Both the position numbers and the translations under genes were made by a program. Source: Streptomyces sp. CB00455 (GTDB lineage Bacteria > Actinomycetota > Actinomycetes > Streptomycetales > Streptomycetaceae). Taken from it: a DNA stretch of 64,000 bases. Under the pieces are notes generated by a model, which was not told the DNA's origin, ran no database searches, and saw only the letters and a program-made list of their open reading frames with translations. Of the stretch, positions 46,918 through 55,625 are shown piece by piece; the first letter of the stretch is position 1; every line of letters begins with the position of its first letter. Location of the stretch: positions 1 through 64,000 of the forward strand of contig NZ_LIVQ01000014.1 of assembly GCF_001905445.1 (NCBI RefSeq), read 5' to 3'.

Positions 46918-49053
46918 TCAGGCGTCGGTGAGGTTCTTGATGGCTTCCAGCGCCTGGCGGGCCGAGGTGACCTTCTGCTCCGGGCGGCTGCCGCCGCTCT
47001 TGGAGCCGCGCCCGCCGCCGCCTCCGCCGACGCGTCGGCGGGACCGGCCCTCGCCCTCGTCGTCCTCATCGGGCTCGGGCCAGAACTCGCCGGGCCGTAC
47101 GGGCTCGGTCCAGTCGAACCACAGGCCGCGCTTGGTCAGCTCGGCGATCTCGTGGTCGGTGAGCCGGTTGACCTCGTCGGGGAACAGCTCGGCGAGGTCG
47201 GTGTCGAAGTCCGCGTACAGCGAGCGCATGAGTACGGCGCGGCCGTTGTCGAGGACGATGACCGCGACTCCGCCGGTGGAGACCCCGTTCTCCGGGTCGG
47301 CTTCGCCCCGCATGGCCCGTTCGATTGCGGAACCCTCGGTGCGGGCGTACCGGGCGGGGATGGTGGGCACGTCGTAGGGGTTTTCCATGGTGCCTTCCGC
47401 CGCTTTGCGGGTGGCGCCGGGTGAGCCCATGTTGAAGATGGTCGGCCGGCTGTTCTGCCGGAGGTTGTCCTTCATCTCGGTGGAGAAGCCGTTGTGCGCG
47501 AACGGGGACTGACCGGCCGGGTTGAAGCCGATCCCGTACTTCAGGCCGGTGACCGTGAGGTCGTCACCGTCGGCCTGGATGAACTCGCCAAATTGCGCGT
47601 CCTGCGCCGCGGTCATGAACTCGTCCGCGAACACGTTCAGCTGCCGGTAGGGGCAGCGCGGGTCGCCCGGCTTGTAGTCGTGCGGCTGCCCGTCATGCGG
47701 CCAGGGCATCTCCGCGCGGATCTCGCACAGCGCCTGCGCCGCGCGCAGGGAGCGGGCCATCCACAGGGCGTTGGAGCCCTGCCGGTCGATGTACTTCCCG
47801 AGCACGGTCGTCTTCTCGTCCTTGCGGACGGTGGACAGCCACACCACCTGGCCGGCCAGCGACTGGGCGGCCATGTCGATGGCGAAGTACTGGGTCTTCC
47901 CGCTCCGGGACACGCCCAGGATCAGTCCATGGCGTGCGGCGTTCTTGTCGTGTTGGAACACCATGTTCTTCACTGGCTGGCCGGTGATGGTGTACCCGCA
48001 CACGTACATGCCCTTGGGGTCCGGGGTGAGGAGCTCGCGGGTGGCGGGGAAGATCTGCGACAGCGGCGGTTCGTCGAACGCGCTGATCAGGAACTCGTTG
48101 CCGTCGATGAGGACGAAGACGCAGGAGTCATCCTCGGGCAGGCCCAGTCCGCGGCAGACCTTCCTCAGGTCGATCCGCGGAGTCTCGGTGGAGTCGGTCA
48201 TTTTCGCCCGGTAGAAGGTCACCGCTCGTTTGTCGTCGCGGGTCCTGTGGACCAGTTCGGAGTTGGGGGCGCCGCCCTTGGGACCGCCGACCCGGTCCGT
48301 CCAGCGCTCCTGCGCGGTCGGCTCGGTGCGCCGACGCTGGCCGGCGTCGGGGGTGATGCGGGCCTCCATCCAGCCGGGTCCGCCCTGGCGGCCGGGCTGG
48401 ATGGCGACCTCCGCCAAGACGACGTCGCCGGAGTGCACGCCGAACGGCGCGGCGACCGCGGCCTCCGACAGGCCGGTAATCGGCCGTCCGGTCTCCGAGG
48501 CGCGCAGCAGGATCGTCATGTCGTGCCGCTGGCCGGGGTGCCGGGTGGCTTTGACGATGTGCGTGCGGCCGGGCATCCCAGCCTGCTCCCACAGCAGCCG
48601 GGCGTCGCGGGTGAGCGGGTCAGCTCCGTCGTCCGGCTGCGCCGGGGACGGCTCGAGGGCTTCGGCGGGCGCCGGCTGCGGGGCGGGGGCGGCGAGGGCG
48701 GGGCGGTGGTGGCGGCGGGTGTGCCGGGAGAACGGCATCACCAGGTAGCCGGCCGCTGCCCATCCGGCGGCGAGCAGGCCGTCCAGCCACCAGAGTCCCC
48801 AGCCGGCGGTGTTCTTGGCGGTGACGTCGATGGCTGCGGCCAGCACGAGCGGGGACCAGCGCAGGATCTTGCGTCCAGCACCGGGCCCCTGGCTCTTCGC
48901 TGCGAGGAACCAGCCGCCGATCCCGGCGGCGCCGGCGAGCTGCACGACCTGGTTGACGGGGCTGTCGGTGTAGATGTTCGGGGCCACGGCCAGCACGGGC
49001 GCGGTGAGGGTGTAGGCGAGGCGTTCGAGCGCGACACTGCGCGGCGTGGTCAC
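46918..49053 (-). CDS. FtsK/SpoIIIE-type DNA translocase, TraB-like transfer protein
   Basis: A 711-residue ATPase. Four hydrophobic segments lie in the first 110 residues (TAPVLAVAPNIY, AAGIGGWFLAA, ILRWSPLVLAAAIDV, LLAAGWAAAGYLVM). The motor domain has Walker A LILGVSRSGKTQYFA and Walker B QLNVFADEFM. A Gly/Arg-rich linker and a C-terminal helix (SARQALEAIKNLTDA) end the protein. In Streptomyces a single FtsK-like protein moves double-stranded plasmid DNA between mycelia and recognises 8-bp repeats in clt. GTG 49053 follows GGAGGAGAG. The presence of both this and a MobF relaxase is notable. Confidence 0.82.
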   Translation of the reverse strand: MTTPRSVALERLAYTLTAPVLAVAPNIYTDSPVNQVVQLAGAAGIGGWFLAAKSQGPGAGRKILRWSPLVLAAAIDVTAKNTAGWGLWWLDGLLAAGWAAAGYLVMPFSRHTRRHHRPALAAPAPQPAPAEALEPSPAQPDDGADPLTRDARLLWEQAGMPGRTHIVKATRHPGQRHDMTILLRASETGRPITGLSEAAVAAPFGVHSGDVVLAEVAIQPGRQGGPGWMEARITPDAGQRRRTEPTAQERWTDRVGGPKGGAPNSELVHRTRDDKRAVTFYRAKMTDSTETPRIDLRKVCRGLGLPEDDSCVFVLIDGNEFLISAFDEPPLSQIFPATRELLTPDPKGMYVCGYTITGQPVKNMVFQHDKNAARHGLILGVSRSGKTQYFAIDMAAQSLAGQVVWLSTVRKDEKTTVLGKYIDRQGSNALWMARSLRAAQALCEIRAEMPWPHDGQPHDYKPGDPRCPYRQLNVFADEFMTAAQDAQFGEFIQADGDDLTVTGLKYGIGFNPAGQSPFAHNGFSTEMKDNLRQNSRPTIFNMGSPGATRKAAEGTMENPYDVPTIPARYARTEGSAIERAMRGEADPENGVSTGGVAVIVLDNGRAVLMRSLYADFDTDLAELFPDEVNRLTDHEIAELTKRGLWFDWTEPVRPGEFWPEPDEDDEGEGRSRRRVGGGGGGRGSKSGGSRPEQKVTSARQALEAIKNLTDA

Positions 49054-49076
49054 CGGCTCTCCTCCGGGACGGGCAC

Positions 49077-49105
49077 GGGCGGCCCCGAAGATCGCGGGGC
49101 CGCCC
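49077..49105 (-). terminator. Hairpin after the 49125 gene
   Basis: GGGCGGCCCCG and CGGGGCCGCCC form an 11-bp stem with a 7-base loop between the 49125 gene stop and the translocase start. It may attenuate rather than stop transcription of the translocase. Confidence 0.6.
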
Positions 49106-49124
49106 GTTGCAGGTGGGTGGTGGG

Positions 49125-49538
49125 TCAGCTGTTGAAGAAGCCCGGCTTGGGCGTGGCCACGTTGCGGTTGCTGCGCACCTGGTCCAGACCGCCGTAGAGC
49201 TTCTGGTGGGTGTTGCGGGTGCGGTGGGCCAGGTCGCAGACGTCGGCCGCTGACTTCTGCAGCGCCAGGGCTTGGGTTGCGGCCGCGCCGAGCGCGGTGA
49301 CGAGCAGGTTCATGACCTCGATGTAGCGCCGGTCCAGTCCGGCGTTGGCGATGTCCGTGCCGACTTGATCGGCCTTGTTGGCGTTGCTGCGGATCCTGCG
49401 GCGCAGCGCTTCGAGTTCCGTGCCGGCGTCGTCCATCTTCCGGGCGAGGCGGCTCATCTTGTTCTGGACCGACTTGTAGCTGTTGTCGCCGGTGGTCGCG
49501 ACGGTCCCCGGCTGCCGGGGTACGAGTTCACTTCCCAT
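49125..49538 (-). CDS. Helical protein of the conjugation operon
   Basis: A 137-residue, almost entirely helical protein (NKMSRLARKMDDAGTELEAL, VMNLLVTALGAAATQALALQ, HQKLYGGLDQVRSNRNV) with heptad-like spacing, as in small secreted or coiled-coil transfer factors. ATG 49538 was chosen, because the open frame upstream is the shadow of the next gene. It lies between the disordered protein and the translocase in a collinear operon, so it is probably part of the transfer machinery. No family was recognised. Confidence 0.62.
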   Translation of the reverse strand: MGSELVPRQPGTVATTGDNSYKSVQNKMSRLARKMDDAGTELEALRRRIRSNANKADQVGTDIANAGLDRRYIEVMNLLVTALGAAATQALALQKSAADVCDLAHRTRNTHQKLYGGLDQVRSNRNVATPKPGFFNS

Positions 49539-49555
49539 GGGGTACTGGCCTCCTT

Positions 49556-51781
49556 CTATTCGTGGTGGGCTGCGGAGGAAACCTGCGCGAGACCGGCGTC
49601 CCGCTTGGCGTCCATGTCCTGGCCGTAGACCTTGGCGACGGAGCGGCTCACGATCACGGCGGCCTCCCAGGCCCCCTGGCACTCGTACGCGCACCGCTCG
49701 GCCTCGCGCCTCATCTGGGCCGTCGCCTCGCGCAGGTCCGACAGGAGATCGGTGACCTTGGCGTCGATGTTGTGGTCGTCGGCCAGCTCGTCGGCCATGT
49801 CGTCCAGCTGCTCGGCGAGCTTGTCCAGGGCTGCGGCCAGCTCTTCGGCGAGCTCCTTGTCCGAGGTCGCTGCCAGGGCGATGTTCGCCACCGAGACCAG
49901 GAACTCGTCGAAGGTGATGTCGGTGCGGTGCTTGGCGGCCACGTTCGACCGGGCCGGACCGGTCCTGGCCGGGCTGCTGCTCACGCTGTTCTCCTTGGGA
50001 GTCTCTCGGGTGGTGCCGGGGCGCTCGGAATGGGGCTCGGGGGCGGGAGGCAGGCCGCGAACGCCGGTTGTGACGGCCGCGGGCTCGTCGGGGACGATGA
50101 CCGCGTCGACGATGTCGTCCCCGGCGTCGGCTTCGGCGGGGCCTGGCGGGCGGCTGGGGTGGTCGGGCCACTCCGCCGTTGGGGTGGGCGGCGGTCCGAA
50201 CCGGCCTTCCGAGGACCGGCGTCCGCGCCGGCCTTCACGGCCGGTACGCCCTGCCCGCCCGGCGCGGCCGGTGCGTCCCGTACGCCGGGTGCGGCCCCGG
50301 TGCCCGGCCCGGTCCGAGCCGCCCGAACGGCGGCGAAACCGGCGGCGTTTCTTCGAGCCGGCAGACGGCTCGTCACCGGCCTTGGAGTCTTTGCCGGACT
50401 CATCGCCCGCCGGGGTGGCCTTCTCGTCGCTGGGGGTCCCGTCAGGGCCGTCCTTGGGGTCCTTCTTGGCCTTGGCGTCGGAGTCCGTGCCGGTCCCCTT
50501 GGCATCGGTGCCCTTGGCCTTGTCGTCCTTGGCGTCGTCGTCCTTGGGGTCCTTGTCCTTGGCGTCCTTCGCGTCCTGGGCGGCCTTCGCGTTGGCGCGG
50601 CGCTTGTCCCAGCGGCGCTGGGCTTCCTCGCCGACGGCCTGGCCCAGCGTGGTGCGGCCCGCGTCGGACGTCGCCGCGGCTTCCCGCTTCGCCTTCCGTG
50701 CCGCCTCCCGCTCCGCCTTCTTCGCCCGGCGGTTCTCCCATTCCTGCTGCCGGTTGGCGCGCGCCTGGTCCCGGTTCTTGGTCCGGTCGGCGACTCCGGC
50801 GGTGTGCCCGGAGCTGCGGCGTTCCTGGCGTCCGGCCTGGCGGGTCGCGGCGCGATCGGCGCGGCCGCGGGCCCGCTCCGCACGGGCGTTGGACGCCGGG
50901 CTGTGAGGCTGGGTCCGGCCGCCGTCGCCCTTGTGACCGCTGCCCTTGCCTGAGCCGCCAGAGCCGCTGTGGGAGCCCTTCGGACCCCCGCCGGGCCCGG
51001 TGCGCCCCGGACCGGTGGAACGACCGCCAGAGGACCGGTCAGGGCCCTTCGTGCCGCCCTTGCCGCTTCCAGCCGCCCCGGTCCCCGAACGCCCGGCACT
51101 TCCGCCGGAGTTCGAGCCGCGCGAGCCGTGCCCCTTCGAACCGGGCCCCGAGCTGTTGCGGGGCGCGCCGCCACCGCTGCCGCCTCCGCCGCGCGGGGAC
51201 CCGCCCCCGCCGCCGGCCTTCGAGCGGCCCTTGTCCGCTCCCAGCCCGGAGCCGGGCGACTTCATGCGGTCGGCGTCGGCTTTTCCGCGTGCCGCCGCTT
51301 TGTCGCCCTTCGCTTTCATCATCGCGGTGTGGAGCTTTCCGTTCTGCTCCATCATCGCGACATCCTGCGCGGTGCGGCCCTCCAGCAGTACGACCTTCCG
51401 CGCTATTTCAGCCTCACGGAAAGGCGCTTCGCTTTCATGATTGGACCGCACCATTTCAAGGCGGAACTCCAGCCAGTCACCGAGGCGATCGGCGAGAGAA
51501 CGAGGCTGTACGTATTCACCTTCCTCATATCCGCCTTCTTCTTCTCCGTATTCCGGCGGGGCGAATCCGTCCGAGCGCAATGCCGCGGCCGGGTCCGGCG
51601 CGGCCGGAACCGCCGGAAGTTCCATCGTGCTTTCTTGCGGCGCTTCCGGCGGCGCGGCGGGAATGTCTTCCGGCGGCGGAATGGTGTCGGCGAAATCCGG
51701 GATCGGCGGCGGGGCGTACGAGGGCTCACCGCTCCAGGGGCCACGGAGCAGGATCCCGTTCGGGTCGTCCACGTCGGACAC
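49556..51781 (-). CDS. Large, mostly disordered protein of the conjugation operon
   Basis: A 741-residue protein. Residues 1-165 are Pro/Glu-rich with one ordered segment (LADRLGDWLEFRLEMVRSNH ... KVVLLEGRTAQDVAMMEQNG). About 170-300 is Gly/Ser-rich. About 300-520 is Lys/Arg/Ala/Asp-rich with repeats such as KDAKDKDPKDDDAKDD and RRTGRTGRAGRAGRTGREG. The last 130 residues fold (ITFDEFLVSVANIALAATSD, coiled coil KLAEQLDDMADELADD). GTG 51781 follows GGAGGGAGG. Basic, disordered stretches suggest DNA or cell-wall binding. No enzyme motif is present. Confidence 0.7.
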   Translation of the reverse strand: MSDVDDPNGILLRGPWSGEPSYAPPPIPDFADTIPPPEDIPAAPPEAPQESTMELPAVPAAPDPAAALRSDGFAPPEYGEEEGGYEEGEYVQPRSLADRLGDWLEFRLEMVRSNHESEAPFREAEIARKVVLLEGRTAQDVAMMEQNGKLHTAMMKAKGDKAAARGKADADRMKSPGSGLGADKGRSKAGGGGGSPRGGGGSGGGAPRNSSGPGSKGHGSRGSNSGGSAGRSGTGAAGSGKGGTKGPDRSSGGRSTGPGRTGPGGGPKGSHSGSGGSGKGSGHKGDGGRTQPHSPASNARAERARGRADRAATRQAGRQERRSSGHTAGVADRTKNRDQARANRQQEWENRRAKKAEREAARKAKREAAATSDAGRTTLGQAVGEEAQRRWDKRRANAKAAQDAKDAKDKDPKDDDAKDDKAKGTDAKGTGTDSDAKAKKDPKDGPDGTPSDEKATPAGDESGKDSKAGDEPSAGSKKRRRFRRRSGGSDRAGHRGRTRRTGRTGRAGRAGRTGREGRRGRRSSEGRFGPPPTPTAEWPDHPSRPPGPAEADAGDDIVDAVIVPDEPAAVTTGVRGLPPAPEPHSERPGTTRETPKENSVSSSPARTGPARSNVAAKHRTDITFDEFLVSVANIALAATSDKELAEELAAALDKLAEQLDDMADELADDHNIDAKVTDLLSDLREATAQMRREAERCAYECQGAWEAAVIVSRSVAKVYGQDMDAKRDAGLAQVSSAAHHE

Positions 51782-51821
51782 GGTGCACCTCCCTCCAGAG
51801 GGCTTGACAGACAGTCGGTCT

Positions 51822-51858
51822 CGCGTGCACGCGTGTGCACGTGCACGTGTGCACGCAT
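51822..51858. other. 37-bp perfectly alternating pyrimidine-purine tract
   Basis: Every base from 51822 to 51858 alternates C/T with G/A, built from GTGCAC and CACGTG units, and it contains nested palindromes such as GTGCACGTGCAC. It sits about 40 bp upstream of the disordered-protein gene start. Such tracts can adopt Z-DNA or be operator sites. Confidence 0.8.
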
Positions 51859-51867
51859 TACGCGAGG

Positions 51868-51900
51868 CGAAGGCCCCGCCGGAGTCCGGCAGGGCCTTCG
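51868..51900 (-). terminator. Hairpin after the 51909 gene
   Basis: CGAAGGCCCCGCCGG and CCGGCAGGGCCTTCG pair over about 14 bp with one mismatch and a 3-base loop, 9 bp beyond the stop of the minus-strand gene at 51909. Confidence 0.65.
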
Positions 51901-51908
51901 TTGGGTGT

Positions 51909-52217
51909 TCAGCGGCGCGGGTCGTGCTGCTCCAGCACCTGCTGCGCGTACTGCATGAGGTGGTTCCACAGCCTCGGGTCGCCCTCGGCCCGCTTGTCGA
52001 TCGCGAGCTTGAAGAGGCGGCAGACGCTCGTGAAACCGGGGATGACGTCGGCGCGTCCGGCCCTGACGTCCTTGGTGATTCGGGTTCGGGTCACGCGGAG
52101 CCAGAATTCCATCCGGCCCAACTCGCCGCGACTTTCGATTGCCCTGCGCTCTTCATCCTGCAGCCAGCTGTTGCGCCCCTGAATGGAGCGTTCCGTGCTG
52201 CTGAGGGGGCGCGTCAC
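51909..52217 (-). CDS. Hypothetical helical protein
   Basis: A 102-residue protein (TRPLSSTERSIQGRNSWLQD, RRAIESRGELGRMEFWLRVT, NHLMQYAQQVLEQHDPRR), charged and helical throughout. GTG 52217 overlaps the upstream stop. It is part of the transfer operon 55487 to 44507. No recognised family. Confidence 0.6.
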   Translation of the reverse strand: MTRPLSSTERSIQGRNSWLQDEERRAIESRGELGRMEFWLRVTRTRITKDVRAGRADVIPGFTSVCRLFKLAIDKRAEGDPRLWNHLMQYAQQVLEQHDPRR

Positions 52218-52690
52218 GCCGACTCCCTGTTACCCATGTCGTAAATCGACGTGGGGCCACCATAGCCGGAATTCCGGCTGGGCGCACTCTGCTGCGGCGT
52301 ATTCTGCGGGGCGGCCTGGAGCGGCGGGATATTCTTTCGCTTCCTTTCCAGCTCCTTTTCCTTCCTCTTTTTGGCGGTATTCGCGACCGCCTCGTCGTGG
52401 GCGCGGCGCTTGAATGCGCTCTTTTCCAGGCCCTTGGTGACGCCCTCGAGGTGCTTGAGCACATCCTTGAGCGCCCGCTCTACGGGCTGGGCGCGCATCC
52501 AGGCGTCGAACCAGCGGTCGCCCTCGACGTGGGTGTCGCGGCAGTGGACGCGGGTCTCCAGGGCGAGGGCCTCCAGGTTCCTGCCGATGTCCAGCAGGAC
52601 CCGCTGAACGTCGGCCAGGTACCGGGCGGTCGCCTCGGGGCTCTGCGCCACATCGCGCAGGGGTGCGTGATTCGGGTCGTTGCTGTGCAT
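52214..52690 (-). CDS. Hypothetical coiled-coil protein
   Basis: A 158-residue protein. ARYLADVQRVLLDIGRNLEALAL and RALKDVLKHLEGVTKGLEKSA are amphipathic helices. A Lys/Arg-rich segment (KKRKEKELERKRKNI) and a Gln/Pro/Ser-rich tail follow. ATG 52690 was chosen, as the frame upstream to 52888 lacks an RBS and is Pro/Arg-rich shadow. Probable structural or DNA-associated part of the transfer system. Confidence 0.58.
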   Translation of the reverse strand: MHSNDPNHAPLRDVAQSPEATARYLADVQRVLLDIGRNLEALALETRVHCRDTHVEGDRWFDAWMRAQPVERALKDVLKHLEGVTKGLEKSAFKRRAHDEAVANTAKKRKEKELERKRKNIPPLQAAPQNTPQQSAPSRNSGYGGPTSIYDMGNRESA

Positions 52691-52844
52691 GCGGAAGACC
52701 TCCAGGTCTCGGGGGTTGGGGTAGGAGAGGAGTCCTTGGTCCCCGAGGCTTTGCGCGGGTTGGGGTGGTGGTGCTCGGGTCGTGCCTGGCCCGCGTCCCC
52801 GCTCGGGGCGGGGGCGGGAGAGCGGCCTGCCGGCCGTGGCCGTC

Positions 52845-53690
52845 ACCGGACCGCGCTCGGTGGGCGAGCGCGGTCCGGGGGCGACCATGTGCGGCAGGGC
52901 GGTCCGGTCAACGGTCCGTGTGCTGTTTGAGGGCGACGGCGATCTGTCCGGCGCGGTCCGTGGCGATGGTTCCGCCCTCGGTCCGGACCGCCTTGGCGAT
53001 GTTGGTCCGGTTCAGCGGTTCGTTCGCGGTGCGGAGCCGGTCCAGCGCGGTCCGCTCCAGGTCCGTGAGTGTGATGACCGTGAGGTCCGGACCGCCGTCC
53101 TCGCCACGGTCCGGACCGGAGACGCCTTCCGGGGCTTCCTGGTCGGTCAGTCCGGTGCGGTCCGGCTCCTGCGGTCCGGGGTCGGCGTCGGCAGTCCGGA
53201 CCGTCACCCCGCGCGCGGCCGATGTGCCCTGGTCGGCGGGCACGGTCCGGGGGCCCCGGTCCGGACCGGGGCCGGTCCGCAGGTCAGCGCTCTGCGGTCC
53301 GGCCGGACCGGCCTCCAGAGCGAGCGCCGGTCCGCCGGTCCGGTCCGTGGCTCCAGCGGTCCCGACCGGACCGCGGACCGCCTTCCGGTCGCCCGGACCG
53401 GACCGGACCGCATACCCGCCGTGCTGGACCGGGCGGACCGGAACGAGGGTGTCCAGCGGTCCGGACCGGTCCGTACGGGTCAGGGTGAGGACGGCGGGGA
53501 TGGCTGCCGGTCCGTGATCGTCGGCCGCGAGGCGGGGGACCACGACCCGATGCAGGGCCAGACCGGTCCGGACCGCCTTACGGTCTGCGAGCTCCGCACC
53601 CGCTGCGGTCCAGGCCCGGTCCAGCGTGGTCAGGCGCGGGTCCGTGATCGCGAGCGACCAGGCGGTGAAGGAGTGGACCGGGTAGCGGAA
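52845..53690. repeat. Dense cluster of CGGTCCG/CGGACCG repeats, candidate clt locus
   Basis: By my count about thirty-four occurrences of GGTCCG or its complement CGGACC in roughly 850 bp, many as the palindrome GGTCCGGACC and some in tandem (about 53335-53420). They start in the non-coding gap below the DUF2637 gene stop and continue into its 3' third. The protein there is low complexity (RTDRSGP, VRSGPGDRKAVRGPV). Selection therefore seems to act on DNA. Streptomyces TraB proteins recognise arrays of 8-bp repeats of similar type. Confidence 0.75.
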
Positions 53691-55487
53691 CCAGCGGACC
53701 GCCCCGATCGACGGGCGGGCCTTGGCGACCCTGCCGTCCTCACGGAGCTTGCGGCGGTGGATCAGCGAGGCGTACAGCTCCCACAACACCATCCCCACAA
53801 TGCTCATCGCGGCGAACGCCACCGCCTTCGGGGTGAAGTGCCAGTAGGTGATCTGCTCCGTCCAAATCCCCGCCTTCGCGTCCCAGACCCGGCTGCCCTC
53901 CTTCGGCATCCCGGAGGCGTGCCAGAAGTTCATGACCGCCGCCCCGAGAGCGAAGATCCAGGTGGAAACCCGGTAGAGGGTTCCGGCGTCGCCGCTCTGG
54001 CGGGCCTGGTGGTACATCCAGCCCACGAATGCCGTCGACAGCTCCCAGGCGGCGGCGAACAGGATCGTGAAGGGGACGACCCAGCCGAGGATGTCCTCGG
54101 CGAATCCGGCTTGGCCCGTCCACGCGACGGCCATCGGGGCGGTGATCGGTCCGATCACCATTAGGCGTTCCGCGTTGACCTTCACGAACTGCTTCACGCG
54201 GTCGGTCGCGGCCGGCTTCCCGGCGCGGGACGCGGCCCGCAGCTCCCGGGCCTTCGCTTTGCGGGCGTCCTTCGCGTCCCTGTGCTCCTCACGGGCCTGG
54301 CGCTTGAGGCGCTTGCGTTCCAGTGCCTGCTCGGTGCGGTCGGTGGCGCGCTTTATCCGGGCGGCGGCCTCGGCCACCATGTCGTCGGCGGCCTTCAGCG
54401 TGACCTGCGCGTCCGCTTCCCGCAGCCGGGCCTGCGCCAACGCCTGCTCGGCCTCCTTGAGGTCCGCGTCCCGCTTGGTGCGGGCTGCGGCCACGATGCG
54501 GTCGGCCTCCTCGCGGGCGGTGCGAGTCAGACGATCGGCGTCCTCGGCCGCCGTCGCCCGCAGCCGGCCAATGTCCTCCTTGGCCAGCGTCCGCGTACGC
54601 GCCGCGTCCGCACGGGACGCCTCCCGCTCGCGGACGGCGTCCTCACGCAGCTCGGCGGCCACCTTCTCGGCCCCGGCCTTCACCTGCGCGGCCTGTGCGT
54701 CCGCGCTCTCGCGCAGCCGGGCGGCCTGGCCCCGCACCCGCTCCAGAAGCGCTTCGGCCTCGGTGCGGGTCTGCGCCGCAGCGCGCTCCGCGCCGGCCAC
54801 CAGCTCGGTGCGCGTGCTCTCCGCGTCGGCGAGGGCCCTCGCGGCCTCGGCACGGACCTGCTCCGCCACCGCGGCCGCCGTGGCAGCGACCTGCTCCGCT
54901 TCTGCGGCTGCTGCGGAGGCGATCTCCTCCGCCTGTCGGCGGGCACCGGCGAGCAGCTGCTCGGCAGCCGTGTTGGCGGCGGCGAGGATCTGGTCGGCCT
55001 CGCCGGTCGCCGTCGTCGTGATGGCGTCGGCCTCGCGGCGCGCGTCGGCGAGCAGCTGCTCCGCCGTCGCCTCGGCGGCGGCCCGGCGCTGGTCGGCGTC
55101 GGCGGCCGCCGTGGTGGCGGCCTCCGTACGGACCTGGTCGGCGTCCGTCGCGGCGACGGCCAGCAGGCGGGCCTGCTCCGCTGTGGCGGCCTCGGTGATC
55201 GAGGCCGCTTCGGTGCGAGCGCCGTCCAGCAGCTTGGCGGCACGCGCCCGGCCGTCGGCGAGGATCCGCGCGACGTCGGCGGCGGCCAGGTCCCGGAGGT
55301 CGGCGGCACGGTCGGCGGCGTCGGCCACGACCGGGTCGGCCTCCGGGAACACCAACGGCACCGTCTCCTCGGGGGCGGCGGCCTGAGCGGGGATGGAGGT
55401 CGGCGGCGTCGCCTTGGCGCGCCCGGCGCCTCGGGGCTTCGTGGTCGTCGCGGGTCGCCTGCGGCGGGTGGCGGGCTTGGTGGCCAC
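52908..55487 (-). CDS. DUF2637 membrane protein with long Ala/Glu coiled coil
   Basis: An 859-residue protein. About residues 45-420 form a long Ala-rich coiled coil (EAATAEQARLLAVAATDADQ, EQLLAGARRQAEEIASAAAA, and so on), resembling ATP-synthase b subunit or DivIVA-like repeats. The DUF2637 part (about 440-580) has four hydrophobic segments (MVIGPITAPMAVAW, GWVVPFTILFAAAWEL, STWIFALGAAVMNFW, AFAAMSIVGMVLWELYAS). The last 280 residues are low complexity encoded by GGTCCG repeats, then a winged-helix-like end (TDLERTALDRLRTANEPLNR). GTG 55487 has GAGGAC upstream. DUF2637 proteins are typical of Streptomyces conjugative elements. Confidence 0.8.
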   Translation of the reverse strand: MATKPATRRRRPATTTKPRGAGRAKATPPTSIPAQAAAPEETVPLVFPEADPVVADAADRAADLRDLAAADVARILADGRARAAKLLDGARTEAASITEAATAEQARLLAVAATDADQVRTEAATTAAADADQRRAAAEATAEQLLADARREADAITTTATGEADQILAAANTAAEQLLAGARRQAEEIASAAAAEAEQVAATAAAVAEQVRAEAARALADAESTRTELVAGAERAAAQTRTEAEALLERVRGQAARLRESADAQAAQVKAGAEKVAAELREDAVREREASRADAARTRTLAKEDIGRLRATAAEDADRLTRTAREEADRIVAAARTKRDADLKEAEQALAQARLREADAQVTLKAADDMVAEAAARIKRATDRTEQALERKRLKRQAREEHRDAKDARKAKARELRAASRAGKPAATDRVKQFVKVNAERLMVIGPITAPMAVAWTGQAGFAEDILGWVVPFTILFAAAWELSTAFVGWMYHQARQSGDAGTLYRVSTWIFALGAAVMNFWHASGMPKEGSRVWDAKAGIWTEQITYWHFTPKAVAFAAMSIVGMVLWELYASLIHRRKLREDGRVAKARPSIGAVRWFRYPVHSFTAWSLAITDPRLTTLDRAWTAAGAELADRKAVRTGLALHRVVVPRLAADDHGPAAIPAVLTLTRTDRSGPLDTLVPVRPVQHGGYAVRSGPGDRKAVRGPVGTAGATDRTGGPALALEAGPAGPQSADLRTGPGPDRGPRTVPADQGTSAARGVTVRTADADPGPQEPDRTGLTDQEAPEGVSGPDRGEDGGPDLTVITLTDLERTALDRLRTANEPLNRTNIAKAVRTEGGTIATDRAGQIAVALKQHTDR

Positions 55488-55563
55488 GGGAAGTCCTCTC
55501 TGTTCCGGGCGCCTCGTGCAAGAGGTCACCGTGGATCTACGGCGGTGGGTAGGGTCGTGACCA

Positions 55564-55610
55564 GGCCCTCCGAGGCCCCGGCAGCTCTAATGCCGGGGAC
55601 TCGGAGGGCC
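55564..55610 (-). terminator. Long hairpin between the 55626 gene and the DUF2637 operon
   Basis: GGCCCTCCGAG plus GCCCCGGCA pair with TGCCGGGGA plus CTCGGAGGGCC, a nearly continuous 20-bp stem with a 7-base loop, right after the stop of the minus-strand gene at 55626. No U-run. Confidence 0.7.
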
Positions 55611-55625
55611 GTTGTGCTGGGGTGG

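Noticed and set aside
49562..51958. Long plus-strand frames opposite the disordered protein
   Set aside because: Composition mirrors the repeats of the minus-strand gene, which has the ribosome binding site and operon context. The plus frames have neither.
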